This document shows, piece by piece, positions 21,651 through 31,377 of a stretch of 64,000 nucleotides of DNA. Source of the stretch: Porpolomopsis calyptriformis (taxonomy: Eukaryota > Basidiomycota > Agaricomycetes > Agaricales > Hygrophoraceae). The translations under genes and the position numbers were made by a program. How positions within the stretch are numbered: position 1 is the stretch's first letter; each line of letters starts with the position of its first letter. Location: contig OX621168.1 in NCBI GenBank assembly GCA_951640195.1, forward strand, positions 1,302,001-1,366,000. Direction: 5' to 3'. Below the pieces are notes generated by a model. The model was given only the letters and a program-made list of their open reading frames with translations. It was not told the DNA's origin and did no database searches.

Positions 21651-21689
21651 AGGCGGTTCGTCTACCTACACGAGTGCCTACATAGATTA

Positions 21690-21916
21690 TTGTCTTTTTC
21701 AGGTAAGTTGGCGGAGCCCAAAAAACGTCCAAAAAAGGGAGTGCTAGAAAGAAACGCTCATAACTCGCCGAAAACTTGACGGATTGCGTTCGGTACGGTA
21801 CCAAAATGTATGTAGGAAGTAGCGCTATCAATCTATGCTACACCGAGCCCGAAAAGAGGGATTTTCAGAATGTCGATTTTTTGTTGGGAGCGTCTGACCT
21901 CCGCTTGAATCTAAGT
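21690..21916 (+). repeat. Left terminal inverted repeat of the Tc1-like element
   Basis: About 227 bp, matching the reverse complement of 27341-27567 with roughly 15 differences by hand count. The outer 100 bp differ at only one position (near 21746). Homology stops abruptly after TTGAATCTAA near 21915. The interval 21917-22170 has no gene and probably contains the 3' end of the adjacent minus-strand gene. Confidence 0.85.
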
Positions 21917-22170
21917 CGCCGAAGAGATGATAATCTACTAGCTAGCCTTTGAAAATGAGATGAGGGACTTCTTTGGAATCGACCTAGAACTAGGACTTGC
22001 ATGAGTGAATGCAGTAGCTATTCTTGGCGTGGTTTAGCGCCAGATGATGACGATGATAGGACCACGCTCCAGCAGCATTCGTCCTCGAAGTGATTGTCCA
22101 CCTAGCATTCAACAGGACTTTCCTTTATTATGAACATGTACAAAAATCTATTTATTAGGCATAAAACTAC

Positions 22171-24150
22171 CTAGGATTCCTTAGGAAGTACCAATCTTCC
22201 CGCAGTTATGTCTTCAGCATCTGTCTGCGCATATTGCATCAGCAGTATTGCTACTCCCACCGGAATATTGAGCCAATCCTGCAGGTCCTGTAATGAGATA
22301 TACATGCATGTGATTTGCGTGATACAAAAAAAACCCTTCTCCTTCAGCTGAACACCGAATGGAGCAAAGACGATTCCATCTTTATTTCAGCCTTCATGCT
22401 TGTCAATCCACCGAGTCCATGAAATGACATCGGGGTACTCCACTGGGGCTGTTGGGGTGACCAGGGCGATTTGGAAGGGTGACGCATAATTGATTCCAGG
22501 AGGTGGGGGGGCTGGGAAGTTGATGGGAAGTTGCAGAGGGGGGTAGTTGACACCAGGTGGTAGTGGTGTTGGGTAGCCTGCGCCAGGTTGCAGTGAAGAG
22601 GGATAGTACATAGGCATGACTGGTGGTAGAACGAACGGCGGAAGTTGCTGACCACTGGTTCCGTGGTATCCATGTTGGTAGACACTGGCAGGTTCCGGGA
22701 CCGGCTGCACACTGGGTGCACGCGAGCGCACGCAAGCTTCGTGTAAGTACAGGTTGATTGGTTTTGTATCAACCATTGAACGCCCAGCACACTAGTGCAG
22801 CATTAGCACTGTGAAAGTGATTTATACGAGAACTTACAATTTCCATTGCCCAGAATCCGATGTCACTGAGACTAAGCACGTTGCAGACACCATCTGACTG
22901 CCAGCAGTAAACGTCTTTATCCTTTGTGTGAATCTTGCAGAGCCATCATTTCTGCAGCTCAGCAACTGCAGCTCGCCGTTTCTCTTGTAGTACTCCAAAA
23001 GATCCAGTTGGCGGCTCAGAGTCAGTTGTCGATGACTTTGTCTAAGGGGTGTGAGAGTAAGTTGATTGGAAAAAAAAAGACAGGGCACACCTTTTTGCTA
23101 GAACTGTCAGTCTGGCTGGTTGCAGCGTCATTAGCTCCATCCTCGAAGTAGACGGTTACAGGTTTGAGTGTGCAGGCAGAAATCTTCCCACTCGGAAGTC
23201 ATTGAGGTACGATGAGACACCTCATGCGATTCTTGAAGATGTTGAACTCGTCTTCTGTTGTAATCGAAGTTGCGGCGGCTTTTTGTTTGTCAGTGTCAAG
23301 ACGATAACGCAACTGCAAGAAGGAAGGGTAGCAGCGCAACCTCTCTGCAACCTGATTCAAGAGCTCGTCTAGCTCAATTGTAGATAGAATTGTGAATGGA
23401 AGATTGCTTCCATTGCGTACGACGGCGGTGGGGATGCTGAATGCTGGAAATAAATAGACTGAGTACCATGTTTATAAAAAAAGGGAATGACATACTGCAT
23501 GTTTCAGGATCGGAGGGATCGGGATCGGGACTGGGATCATCATTGGTAAACTTCTGAACCTCTGCAAGCTTGGTTTCAAGGCTTTTTTTCTTGTGTGATA
23601 GCCTGGAGGTAGCCTGTAGAGGGTGCAAAGGAATGTCAATATCTGAACTAATAACTTCCTCATCCTCCTCCTCGCTCTCGCTATCCTCATCCTCGAAAGG
23701 CCTGAATGCAGACGAGCTTTCTTGAATGTAATCGTTATCATCGGTAGCCAGGAACTGAGTGAACGATTGGACTGCATCATCATTCTGAAAATTGTTGCTG
23801 TGGAACAATGGATCGTCTTCTTCTAGGATGGCTGATAGCTGTATTTCTTCTGTATCCTCATCGCAGAAGCGTTGTTGAGGAGGTGGTCGAGATGGTTGGG
23901 CCACAGAACTTGGTGATCGATGGCGCTTCCTTGACTGGCTGTTGGACAGCCTTTGGTCATTCCACTGGCCCTGTATGGGCTGTATCTCTTCAGGTTGGGT
24001 GGAGTGTTCACGGCTAACACTTCTTGTTCGTCGTTGCAGTTGGGTTGTAGCTGATATGGGAGTACATTCTTCAATTCCAGCAGCAATGCACCTCTCACAT
24101 TGCATAGAGTCTCCCTCATATTCACATTTGACTTTTCGACCTTTACAACG
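22171..24150 (-). pseudogene. Zn2Cys6-type protein with proline-rich tail, transposon cargo, three in-frame TGA codons
   Basis: Read on the minus strand, the gene opens with a Zn2Cys6-like cysteine pattern (CMRCKGRKVKCEY, then CERC and EEC). It continues with acidic and serine-rich sequence, then a globular part (PTAVVRNGSNLPFTILSTIE, DEFNIFKNRMRCLIVP), KPVTVYFEDGANDAATSQ, WLCKIHTKDKDVYCW, a proline-rich segment (YPSSLQPGAGYPTPLPPGVN) and an end block LQDLQDWLNIPVGVAILLMQ. Plausible introns (for example donor GTATGT near 23495) keep it together, but TGA interrupts at 23199-23201, 22946-22948 and 22387-22389. The first Cys lies before the only nearby ATG, so the true start is unclear. Related multi-copy agaricomycete genes are suspected; function is unknown. 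Confidence 0.65.
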
Positions 24151-24377
24151 CATGCAAGTTGCAGGCTTAGGCTTGGGTATCGCAGCGGCCTCCTGTGCTG
24201 GTTTAGGCTTGGGTATATGTCATGAAATTGGTGTTCACTCTCTTTTAAAATTCCTCTCTTTTCTTCGTTCTTTTCTTTTCTTTCTTATGCCGATTCTTTT
24301 GGGAGGGAGGCTGTCTTTATTGGCAGCGGAAACTACTTGTACAAAAGGAGGAGTCCATGTCCGACTAGCTAATTATA

Positions 24378-25209
24378 CTAGTCCGTCTTGGCAATCTCCT
24401 GCACCATACTGTCCCTCAAGAACTCTACAAAACTCGAGACTACTTGACCATCTAATGCGGCCAACTTATTACCCCAGTAAATTGCCCCATTGGTGTCACC
24501 ACCAGAGGCCTGCAACTCGGCAGCCTTCCCTTCGACGAAACCCATCGCTATCTTTCTCGCTTCCTCACCCAACCAATCGTTGGTGGGACTCCACAACAAA
24601 CTGGGAGGAACTTCTTCCTCCTCGATCTTGACGTTGACGTTAGTCAACGACAATGACAAGTCTTCAACTAAAAAAGACAGGGAATCAGCAACTATGAAGA
24701 GAGCGAGAGAGTTAAAGGCTCACCACTAGACAAAACACTTGTTGGACCAGGGGTCCAAGGACGGAAAGGGGGGCTGGTAGCCAAGTCCTCAGGCTTAGCA
24801 TCATCAAAGGGGAGGGGATACCCCCAACGGTCGGAACTCCAATCAACTTGCTCCTCCAAAGGGAGCTTGGAGGTGGGAGGAGGGGCGTCATCATCCCAAG
24901 CTAAAAAGGGAAAGCCTATTATCAATAAACACAGACTAATAAAGACAAAACAAGATACATACCAAGCGGATCCTCCATCAAGCCACAAACATGCTGGATT
25001 GGCCAGCAAACATATGGACACTTTCTGACCTTATACTTGCCACCGCAAGCAAAACAAGAGAAGGAAGACCAGCAGAGGTCGGCGTCGGAAGGGATGCGCT
25101 GAAGGTAGTAATGAAACAAATCGCAATCGAGAAAGACAGGAGCGGTGTGGTGCACCACTCCAGACTGCTTGAAGAATCGAATGTAGTGGCCTTGGTGGGA
25201 AGAAGTCAT
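24378..25209 (-). CDS. Cysteine-rich protein of unknown function, intact transposon cargo
   Basis: The model complement of join(24378-24667, 24724-24900, 24963-25209) gives 237 residues with two clean introns. The N-terminal half (MTSSHQGHYIRFFKQSG, then APVFLDCDLFHYYLQRIPSD) ends in a cysteine-rich block, FACGGKYKVRKCPYVCW followed by HVCG, which could bind metal. The middle is acidic and proline-rich (DDDAPPPTSKLPLEE). The C-terminal third is probably helical (WLGEEARKIAMGFVEGKAAE, VVSSFVEFLRDSMVQEI). I recognise no named domain. The start at 25209 is favoured by a TATAAAA box about 50 bp upstream. It lies in the same orientation as the Zn2Cys6-type gene, about 230 bp before it, and could be co-regulated with the divergent gene at 25716. 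Confidence 0.75.
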
Positions 25210-25257
25210 GATGATTGACGAGGATTGAACTGAAGCGTAGGGATACAACCCCACATC

Positions 25258-25264
25258 TTTTATA
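25258..25264 (-). promoter_or_regulatory. TATA box of the cysteine-rich cargo gene
   Basis: TATAAAA on the minus strand lies about 50 bp upstream of the ATG at 25209 and supports that start over an in-frame ATG at 25335, which lies upstream of this box. Confidence 0.6.
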
Positions 25265-25565
25265 CGCTCAGACACAAAGGGAAGACCAAAAGGAGGTTCC
25301 TCAGTCAAAGAAGAGAAACCCGATATGCCGGGCAAGAGATAGAAACAACGGCGATCTCATAACCAGAAGAACAATAGAAACCAGTCATGAGATAACACAG
25401 CCTCATTCTGCGGAAGGCTATGCCCAATAGAATTGAGTCATCAGAAGCACACAGCCTTTTGCAGAATGACTAGGAACAATGGCAAACCTTAATTGAAGGC
25501 TGTGAACAATAGAAAATGGGGTGACTGCGGAGGCTGACTCATAATGACTCCTATTTTAGAAATAC

Positions 25566-25573
25566 TATATAAA
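25566..25573 (+). promoter_or_regulatory. TATA box of the divergent small cargo gene
   Basis: TATATAAA on the plus strand lies about 145 bp upstream of the ATG at 25716. Between the two divergent TATA boxes are TGAGTCA (near 25435) and TGACTCA (near 25534) plus three copies of CAATAGAA (near 25371, 25430 and 25508). Confidence 0.5.
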
Positions 25574-25715
25574 CCCTGAGGGCGAAGCGGATCATCACTT
25601 CGTCCTCCTGTGAGATTACTTGTAGTAGCACGAACGCAATCAGAATCATCAGACTTCTTTTCCATCAGAACAAGAAAAGAGAAACATAAACCCATAACTA
25701 CTAAGCCAATCGTTC

Positions 25716-25988
25716 ATGCCCATATTCCCTAAACTCTCAGCAGAGGCACGCAACGGATTTAACTCACAGAACAACTTCTTTGTAGAAGTAAAACTTAACT
25801 CAGAAGGAATCATCACCCTTTACGAGGACGTCCCCGTCAGGACTTTCTTCTACATCCTACTAGACTTATTAAGCTCCAAGGCCTGCCTTGTGATTGACGA
25901 AAAGACTTGCAACTACAGTTGTGACAGTATAGCAGCCGCCGGCCAGACTGACTCTGGCCCAAGACACTTAGAACAAAGTAGACAGTAA
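25716..25988 (+). CDS. Small hypothetical protein, transposon cargo
   Basis: A 90-codon frame from ATG 25716 begins MPIFPKLSAEARNGFNSQNN, continues VEVKLNSEGIITLYEDVPV and a hydrophobic stretch TFFYILLDLLSSKACLVI, and ends in a cysteine-containing tail. It has its own TATA box and is divergent from the cysteine-rich gene. No family is recognised. The 3' part overlaps a possible minus-strand gene, and the last residues (HLEQSRQ) may be intron sequence of that gene rather than coding here. Confidence 0.45.
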   Translation: MPIFPKLSAEARNGFNSQNNFFVEVKLNSEGIITLYEDVPVRTFFYILLDLLSSKACLVIDEKTCNYSCDSIAAAGQTDSGPRHLEQSRQ

Positions 25989-26071
25989 AAAAAATCATGT
26001 TTGAGAAAGTACTCACTCTGTTTCTGTGAATTGCCTATGTCCTTCTTGCGTTTTTTAGTTTTCGCGGCCAT
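25868..26071 (-). CDS. Possible short two-exon gene of the transposon
   Basis: From the minus-strand ATG 26069-26071 a lysine-rich start (MAAKTKKRKKDIGNSQKQ) runs to a good donor GTGAGT near 26017. A T-rich 49-nt intron ends TTCTAAG near 25969, and the frame then continues to a stop near 25868, for about 50 residues in all. It overlaps the 3' part of the plus-strand gene at 25716, so both cannot be judged real from sequence alone. The intron end shares a 13-bp string with intron 4 of the transposase gene. Confidence 0.3.
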
Positions 26072-26160
26072 CGTCTGATAAGTCAAAAATAAATGCTGTA
26101 AGATCACTCCACATTTAGATCGTTATCAGGCATCCAAGCAAGCTCAGTACATACGAGATA

Positions 26161-27330
26161 CTAGACATAACCACAGTACCTATACCAACCACAAATATCT
26201 GCAGGACGGATCGCATACAAAGCTTTGAGGAGACAAGCGTAAATGTCCTCATCGCTCATCAAAGTCATTGCCAAGCGTGCATAATCTCCATCGTGTCGAA
26301 GATGGTACTTCATGCACGAGAAAGCAAGCTCGATGGGGTTGTAATCGGGGGAATAGGGGGGGAGAAATTCGCACATTACACCCCTGGAATGCGTGTCAGC
26401 TAGAACAAAGTAGGAGGGATTGCGTACTTAGTGTGAATTAATTCTTGGATGTATGGGTGTTTGTGGATACGACAATTGTCCATAACGAGGACAGAGTTTG
26501 GCCCAGGGAAAGGCTCCATGTTTTCAAGTAGATTCCGAATAAATTTGGTGAACGTCTCGGTGCGAAATGAACCTTCGACAACTTCGCAGTGCAATATACC
26601 ATCTTTGAGGGAGATGGCTGGGAGTACAGAGAAACTAGAGGGGTATCAGTATTATTTACATGTGAGATAACTGCCACATACCGCCTGCCGCATACAAAAA
26701 ATGCCTTGCGCTGCGCCATTGTCCCTCGGATTGACCAAGCTCGCCCGCGGTAAGTTGTTCTGCGGTTGACTGAGCTCCCGTCAACAAATACTAATTGGTT
26801 GGGTTTATATTGGCTAATCCTTGCAATATAATCGAGGCATTTGGACACTGAACACTCAGCTACAAGTCGGGTAACCTACGGGATCGTGAGTATGAAAGAA
26901 ACATACTGGAAATAAGAGAAATCACTCACCTTCTTGATGGTAAAACCTCCTTTGTGAAGCACTCGCCAAACCGTAGCTTTGCAGACTGTCTGGCCACAGG
27001 TAATCGCCAGCATTTCTTGGAGCTCGTCAAGATAGAGGTCGGGTTGTTGCTTGATAGTCCCAAACAGAAACTAGCCAAAATCGTGAGCAGAAGTAGGTGG
27101 AAAACAGGATGAAATACCTCTACGTCCACATCGCGCAGGTGCCTGTCTCGTTTTTTGCATTCCTTCTCATTGCATTTGATAGTACTGTGATTGTTATAGT
27201 AGGAGAGGACCCGTTCAACTGTGCGCTGTGAAACACCTGTGTAAGTAGCTACATCTTCCTTTTTCATGAGCGACGCGAGCCAGATAATGATTTGCTGGAT
27301 GTCTGGGTGTATCTTGTGCCCCCTCGCCAT
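26161..27330 (-). CDS. Tc1-like transposase (DD34E), apparently intact
   Basis: The model complement of join(26161-26383, 26428-26634, 26682-26875, 26930-27070, 27118-27330) gives 325 residues without stops. The N-terminus carries a helix-turn-helix region for terminal-repeat binding (IIIWLASLMKKEDVATYTGV, SQRTVERVL). The DDE/RNase H-fold nuclease follows, with D150 in LVFVDGSS, D235 in VLVMDNCRIH and E270 in PYSPDYNPIE. Exactly 34 residues separate the last two acids, as in Tc1-type enzymes, which excise and insert DNA at TA. All four introns are 44-54 nt with GT-AG ends. The ATG lies about 11 bp inside the right terminal repeat, whose outer part may serve as promoter. Confidence 0.88.
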
Positions 27331-27340
27331 GTAGTTATTG

Positions 27341-27567
27341 AGTTAGATTCAAGTGGAGGTCAGATGCTCCCAATGAAAAATCAAGATTCCGAAAATCCCT
27401 CTTTTTGGGCTCGGTATAGCATAGATTAATAGCGCTAATTCCTGCATACATTTTGGTACCCTACCGAACGCAATCCGTCAAGTTTTCGGCGAGTTATGAG
27501 CGTTTCTTTCGAGCACTCCCTTTTTTGGACGTTTTTTGGGCTCCGCCAACTTACCTGAAAAAGACAA
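27341..27567 (-). repeat. Right terminal inverted repeat of the Tc1-like element
   Basis: This is the mirror copy of 21690-21916, ending at GACAA before TA 27568-27569. An open frame runs across it into the next gene, but that frame has no conserved content inside the repeat. Confidence 0.85.
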
Positions 27568-27596
27568 TAAAACTCAGACGAACGTCCAAGCCAAAA

Positions 27597-27869
27597 ATGC
27601 GCCCTACTCTGCCGCTCTTGGTAAAAATCATCCCTCGCACCACTATCAAACCTATACAGGGCCGAAGGGTAGAAATCGTTCCTGCGCCCATTCCACAACG
27701 ACTGGAGAAGAAGGAGAACCTGATCGATGCACTCATGAGGCAGAAGGATGCTATGGGGTCAGATTGGCCACCCAATTTGCGGATCGAACCTGTGGTGACG
27801 AAAAAGACGTTTGAGCGGGTTCATGCGGATTATAGAACTGAGTTGAAAGCATTGTTGAAGGAGTCGTAA
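27597..27869 (+). CDS. Small basic protein of unknown function next to the transposon
   Basis: A 90-residue single-exon frame from ATG 27597 starts MRPTLPLLVKIIPRTTIKPI, contains EKKENLIDALMRQKDAMGSD and WPPNLRIEP, and ends YRTELKALLKES. The composition looks like a real conserved protein; the basic start could be a mitochondrial targeting region. I do not recognise the family. The Tc1-like element ends only 29 bp upstream of the ATG, so the insertion replaced or displaced the native promoter unless transcription now starts within the terminal repeat. Confidence 0.55.
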   Translation: MRPTLPLLVKIIPRTTIKPIQGRRVEIVPAPIPQRLEKKENLIDALMRQKDAMGSDWPPNLRIEPVVTKKTFERVHADYRTELKALLKES

Positions 27870-27968
27870 AGGGCGGTGTGAGCCTAATTCCGGTGGATAA
27901 TGTTTAGTCACTGACTTTCGCAACCAGGGTGATACAGCAGTCCCCTAAGTATGGTATATACTGCCATT

Positions 27969-29222
27969 CTAACGCTCTTCCGTCACTTTGTCCCTCCCCT
28001 CCTGGAAAACTCTCACAAGCAACTCGTTCATTTGCTCCTTCCTTTGCATTTGTATCACATGTCCTGTGCCCGGAATGACCACAAATTCTGCGTCGGGCAT
28101 ATAGTCCTTCAGGTACCAGCTCTTTTGTGAATCTATGAGGTTGTCCTGGTCGCCTGTGAGGATAAGAACTTTGGGTATCGAGGAAGACAAGCTGCGAAGA
28201 CGTGATGGGTCGACGCGGTGAGTAGTTGCCGCAGCCATTTGGGAGAGTGAACCAATTAGTGTCTGAGGCCTTGTGACTTCCATCCGCCGAAGGTAGGCCT
28301 GTTGGTAAGATTAGGTGGGCCTTGGAGCAAGATAAACAATATACCGCTGTTTGAATCTCTCGATTGGTCCGACCGGCTGGGTCATTCTCTGCCTTTTCAT
28401 CGAGCCATTGGTTTGGAAAAACTGTGTCCAAGATGACAGGAATCTTGACCGCGGGATCTTTGATAAACAGGAGTCTGGAGGGATGTGCTAAGCAAGGAAG
28501 AATGGTGAGGGGGGAGATTGCGTTACTTTGTTAGAGCCGAGAATCCCTTCCACTGGAATATTTCAGATTCAGAAGGGTCGAAATACTTGAGACGTGCGTA
28601 CGGGAGGGAGGTTCGACCATGGACTCCCGCCGGCGGTTGTGACGGCCAAGGTCAAGGAAACAATTCTGTCGGGTATACGCATGGCTAACTCTGGAGAGGT
28701 GTAAGGATGAAAGCATGAATAAATCCATGATGGTTACCTTGAGCAATCATACCTCCAAGAGATATGCCAACGACGTGCAAATCACGCTGTGCGGTCCAAT
28801 CCAGATGGTCCAAAAGTACGATGGTATCCTGAGCCATCGCGCTCGTCCTTGGGTTAGGTTAATAAGCATCGATGCGATCAACATTTCCGATGGAAAGACG
28901 TACGTGTACGGTCCTCTCGGAGTATCACTGTTGCCCACTCCCCTATTATCGAATACGACTGCAGAATACTTTGGTGAATTGCCAAAATACTCGATCTGGT
29001 TTGCCCATGCGAAACAGCCACTGTTCAATCTGCAGGCGATAGATGAAAAGGAATGGTGAGCGACAGGAAATGAGTGGTTGCACACCCCATTATGAACAGA
29101 ATCTTTTCTGGACCGGTACCATGTTGTTCGTAGTATATTGAATGACTCTGTAGGGAGTTGTGGACCTGGCAAAGACCTTTACGGAAACAGGTAGCGTTGT
29201 CGAATATGGATTGGATGGCCAT
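27969..29222 (-). CDS. Alpha/beta hydrolase fold protein
   Basis: The seven-exon model complement of join(27969-28298, 28345-28474, 28527-28552, 28602-28690, 28738-28847, 28904-29029, 29086-29222) gives 315 residues; one exon is only 26 nt. It shows the oxyanion region (KILFIMGLNSGCFAW), VVFDNRGVGNSD, the nucleophile elbow GISLGG (Ser in G-x-S-x-G), a later acidic strand (VLILTGDQDNLI) and the catalytic histidine region GTGHVIQMQRKEQ. These enzymes hydrolyse esters or related bonds; the substrate cannot be read from sequence. No signal peptide is evident. It is divergent from the NOPCHAP1-like gene, sharing an upstream region of about 290 bp. Confidence 0.85.
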
Positions 29223-29513
29223 TTGAGAGGGTATAAAGTAGCTGTAATGGCTCAATTGGGAATGCGAGGTGGTTAACATCAACGGTTGTACTCACGAGTG
29301 CGCTGGTTCAAGACCGTCCCCTCCAGAAAACTTTGGTGACCATCATTCCTCGCTTCAGAAGAAGTGATAAATTACGAATATGGATTAAAAAGTTCACAAC
29401 AGGTCAGGGAAGTAATTCCGCAGCCTGGCGAACTCACCGAGTTAGTCTTCGGAGATCAGGGCAGGTCGTCAGTTCGCGCCGTCAGTCGTGCCTCTCGCAA
29501 ACTTTTTACCAGA

Positions 29514-30083
29514 ATGCAACACAACTCCATCTTGGACGTCGAAGACGAAGATCAAAAACGGGACAGAATACGTTCGTTACCCTTTCGCGTATATTGACCA
29601 CTCTTCATTTTCATCCTAGAAGGTCTCCTTGAAAAACTGAACGACTCAAAGCGTGCTCATCCATCACCAATTCAGCCCCCATTAGAGCGTACGTTTTTTA
29701 GTTGGAACATCATTCCATTCACATCTCGCCATTTCTAGTTCTCTCTCGCGTACAGGCATTTCTACCAGAACTTAAAGCATCCAACGAAATCCTCGCCCAA
29801 AGGCTGCAAACCGACGCGAAAAATCTAGACATTGAGACCATCGACGAAAATGCGACTCAAGTCATTGAAATGGTTTGTGAATGCTGTCTTTAACCGCACC
29901 CTTCTTACCCAAACTTTACAGAACCTCGGCCTGGGAGTGTTTGAGGACGGTGAAAGCGATTCAGAGTCAGAAGACGACGCGACGTCTAGTGACCCCGACT
30001 CTTCTTCGGATGCTACTAGCTCTGTTCCTTCACCCAGACCAACGAGAACTCGAAAGCCAGAAATTGTAGTTCTTAGTGGTTGA
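29514..30083 (+). CDS. NOPCHAP1-like protein (box C/D snoRNP assembly)
   Basis: The model join(29514-29571, 29620-29688, 29739-29872, 29922-30083) gives 140 residues. The core LLSRVQAFLPELKASNEILA followed by NLDIETIDENATQVIEMNLG strongly resembles the NOPCHAP1 (DUF4598) family. Its human member links the R2TP chaperone to NOP58 during box C/D snoRNP assembly in the nucleus. The tail is acidic and serine-rich (GESDSESEDDATSS), typical of nucleolar proteins. The start ATG at 29514 is the first in frame after the splice-supported core, but upstream codons also remain open, so a longer N-terminus is possible. Confidence 0.7.
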
Positions 30084-30137
30084 TTACGTTACAGCTACAA
30101 ATACTCTGATTGATCGTCTTCGTCGTGCCCAACTGAA

Positions 30138-31264
30138 ATGTCCTCCCCCTCACGAACCATCTTATGGAGTGAGTGATACCGTATGAGCTCCAAACACACT
30201 CACACTCACAACCTATCCTCTCAGAGGTCCTCCCAGCCGTCATCTTCCCATCCCTATCATTAACAGCCGGATATTTCCTGTTCGGTCATCTCGTCAAGGC
30301 CGGCACCACGACAAGACTCGACGACCAGTGCCTCCCATCATCCCCCAACCCATTGCCATACCGGCTTGAATACACTCACCTGGGACGATTAGACTGGCTA
30401 CTCTGCGGCATCGTCGCTTTCTTCCACTCCGCCATGCACCCTTCAAACCTGCCGTGCACCACAGAGCTTCTGGTTTCCTTCTCCACCCTCACCATCGTCC
30501 CTTACTTTGAAGCCGCCCGCTCCGGTCGCAGCACAGCTCTCGCCTTCCCCCTTCTTCTCGCACTCCTCTACCAAATCGCCTCAGCGGGCATCCTCTTACC
30601 CTTATACTGGCTGGCCTTCATATGGACCGGCGCCGCCCGTTTCCACAAGCCACCCCCCGCCCAACCAGCCCTGACCAAAGTAGACCAAGCTCACGCCGAA
30701 GCCATCCTCTTCAGCCTCGCCATCGGCTACCTCATCCCCACCGCAGCCATGCTCGCCCTAGAAGACCCCCAGGTTACCGCAATATGGCAGTTTTTCCCCC
30801 TCTGGATGACCCTCTCCCAGTTCGCCCACCGCTTCTTCCGTCCGTCTTCCCGTTACCCCTACACAGGATATCCCACCGTACGCGCCACCTACATCATCCT
30901 CTTCATCCTTACTTCTTCGTACCACGTCGGGATTGTATGGCCAAGGCTCCGAGACGGCGCTCTCATAAACCGTCTATTCCTCCCCTCTATATCTTTCCCC
31001 GATCCGGCAGCTGCCACCCTTCAATCCGGAGTCCTCGAATTTCTCAAATGGGATGTAGGAATAGGTTTTTTCTCAACCGCTCTGGTCACCTTGTGGTTAG
31101 CTAGAAACTTCCGGGAACTCTCTCTGCTAATCACATGGTACATCGTCGCTACCCCATTGATCGGGCCAGGTGCTGTTCTTGCCGCTGTCTTCCTCTGGAG
31201 GGAGGCGTTGCTCAACTCGCAGCGCCCAAAAGAGATCGATTCGAAAGAAGTGAAAAGTGAATGA
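30138..31264 (+). CDS. Polytopic membrane protein of unknown function
   Basis: The two-exon model join(30138-30168, 30225-31264) gives 356 residues starting MSSPSRTILWKVLPAVIFP. Using this upstream ATG avoids a non-ATG start for the long exon. About seven or eight hydrophobic segments are visible, for example VIFPSLSLTAGYFLFGHLV, LLCGIVAFFHSAMH, LLLALLYQIASAGILLPLYW, AILFSLAIGYLIPTAAML, YIILFILTSSYHVGIVW and LITWYIVATPLIGPGAVL. The C-terminus is charged. No transporter or enzyme signature stands out; resemblance to membrane terpene-cyclase-like proteins is only by topology. It ends 113 bp from the convergent SPT16 gene. Confidence 0.7.
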
Positions 31265-31377
31265 TCAGTCTATCGTTTTTCTGAAGTCGCATATATATCG
31301 TCTGCTGTCCGAACACATGTATGTATATTCGAAAGAGGCCACCTAAAGAACATTCACCCAACATAAATGATAATCCG

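Larger units (their letters stand above)
21690..27567 (-). mobile_element. Cargo-carrying Tc1-like transposon with long terminal inverted repeats
   Basis: The two ends are inverted copies of the same roughly 227-bp sequence, starting TTGTCTTTTTCAGGTAAG outward at 21690 and mirrored to 27567. Each is flanked by TA (21688-21689 and 27568-27569), the target duplication of Tc1/mariner elements. A complete Tc1-like transposase gene begins just inside the right repeat. The other 4.2 kb holds a Zn2Cys6-type pseudogene, an intact cysteine-rich gene, a divergent small gene and possibly a further short gene. Total length is 5,878 bp, far more than the 1.3-2.5 kb usual for Tc1/mariner elements. Secondary insertion of other DNA into a smaller element is an alternative. 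Confidence 0.8.

Noticed and set aside
27453..27596. N-terminal extension of the small gene at 27597 into the transposon end
   Set aside because: The extension is entirely terminal-repeat sequence, which is also present at the left end away from any gene, so it is not conserved coding sequence.
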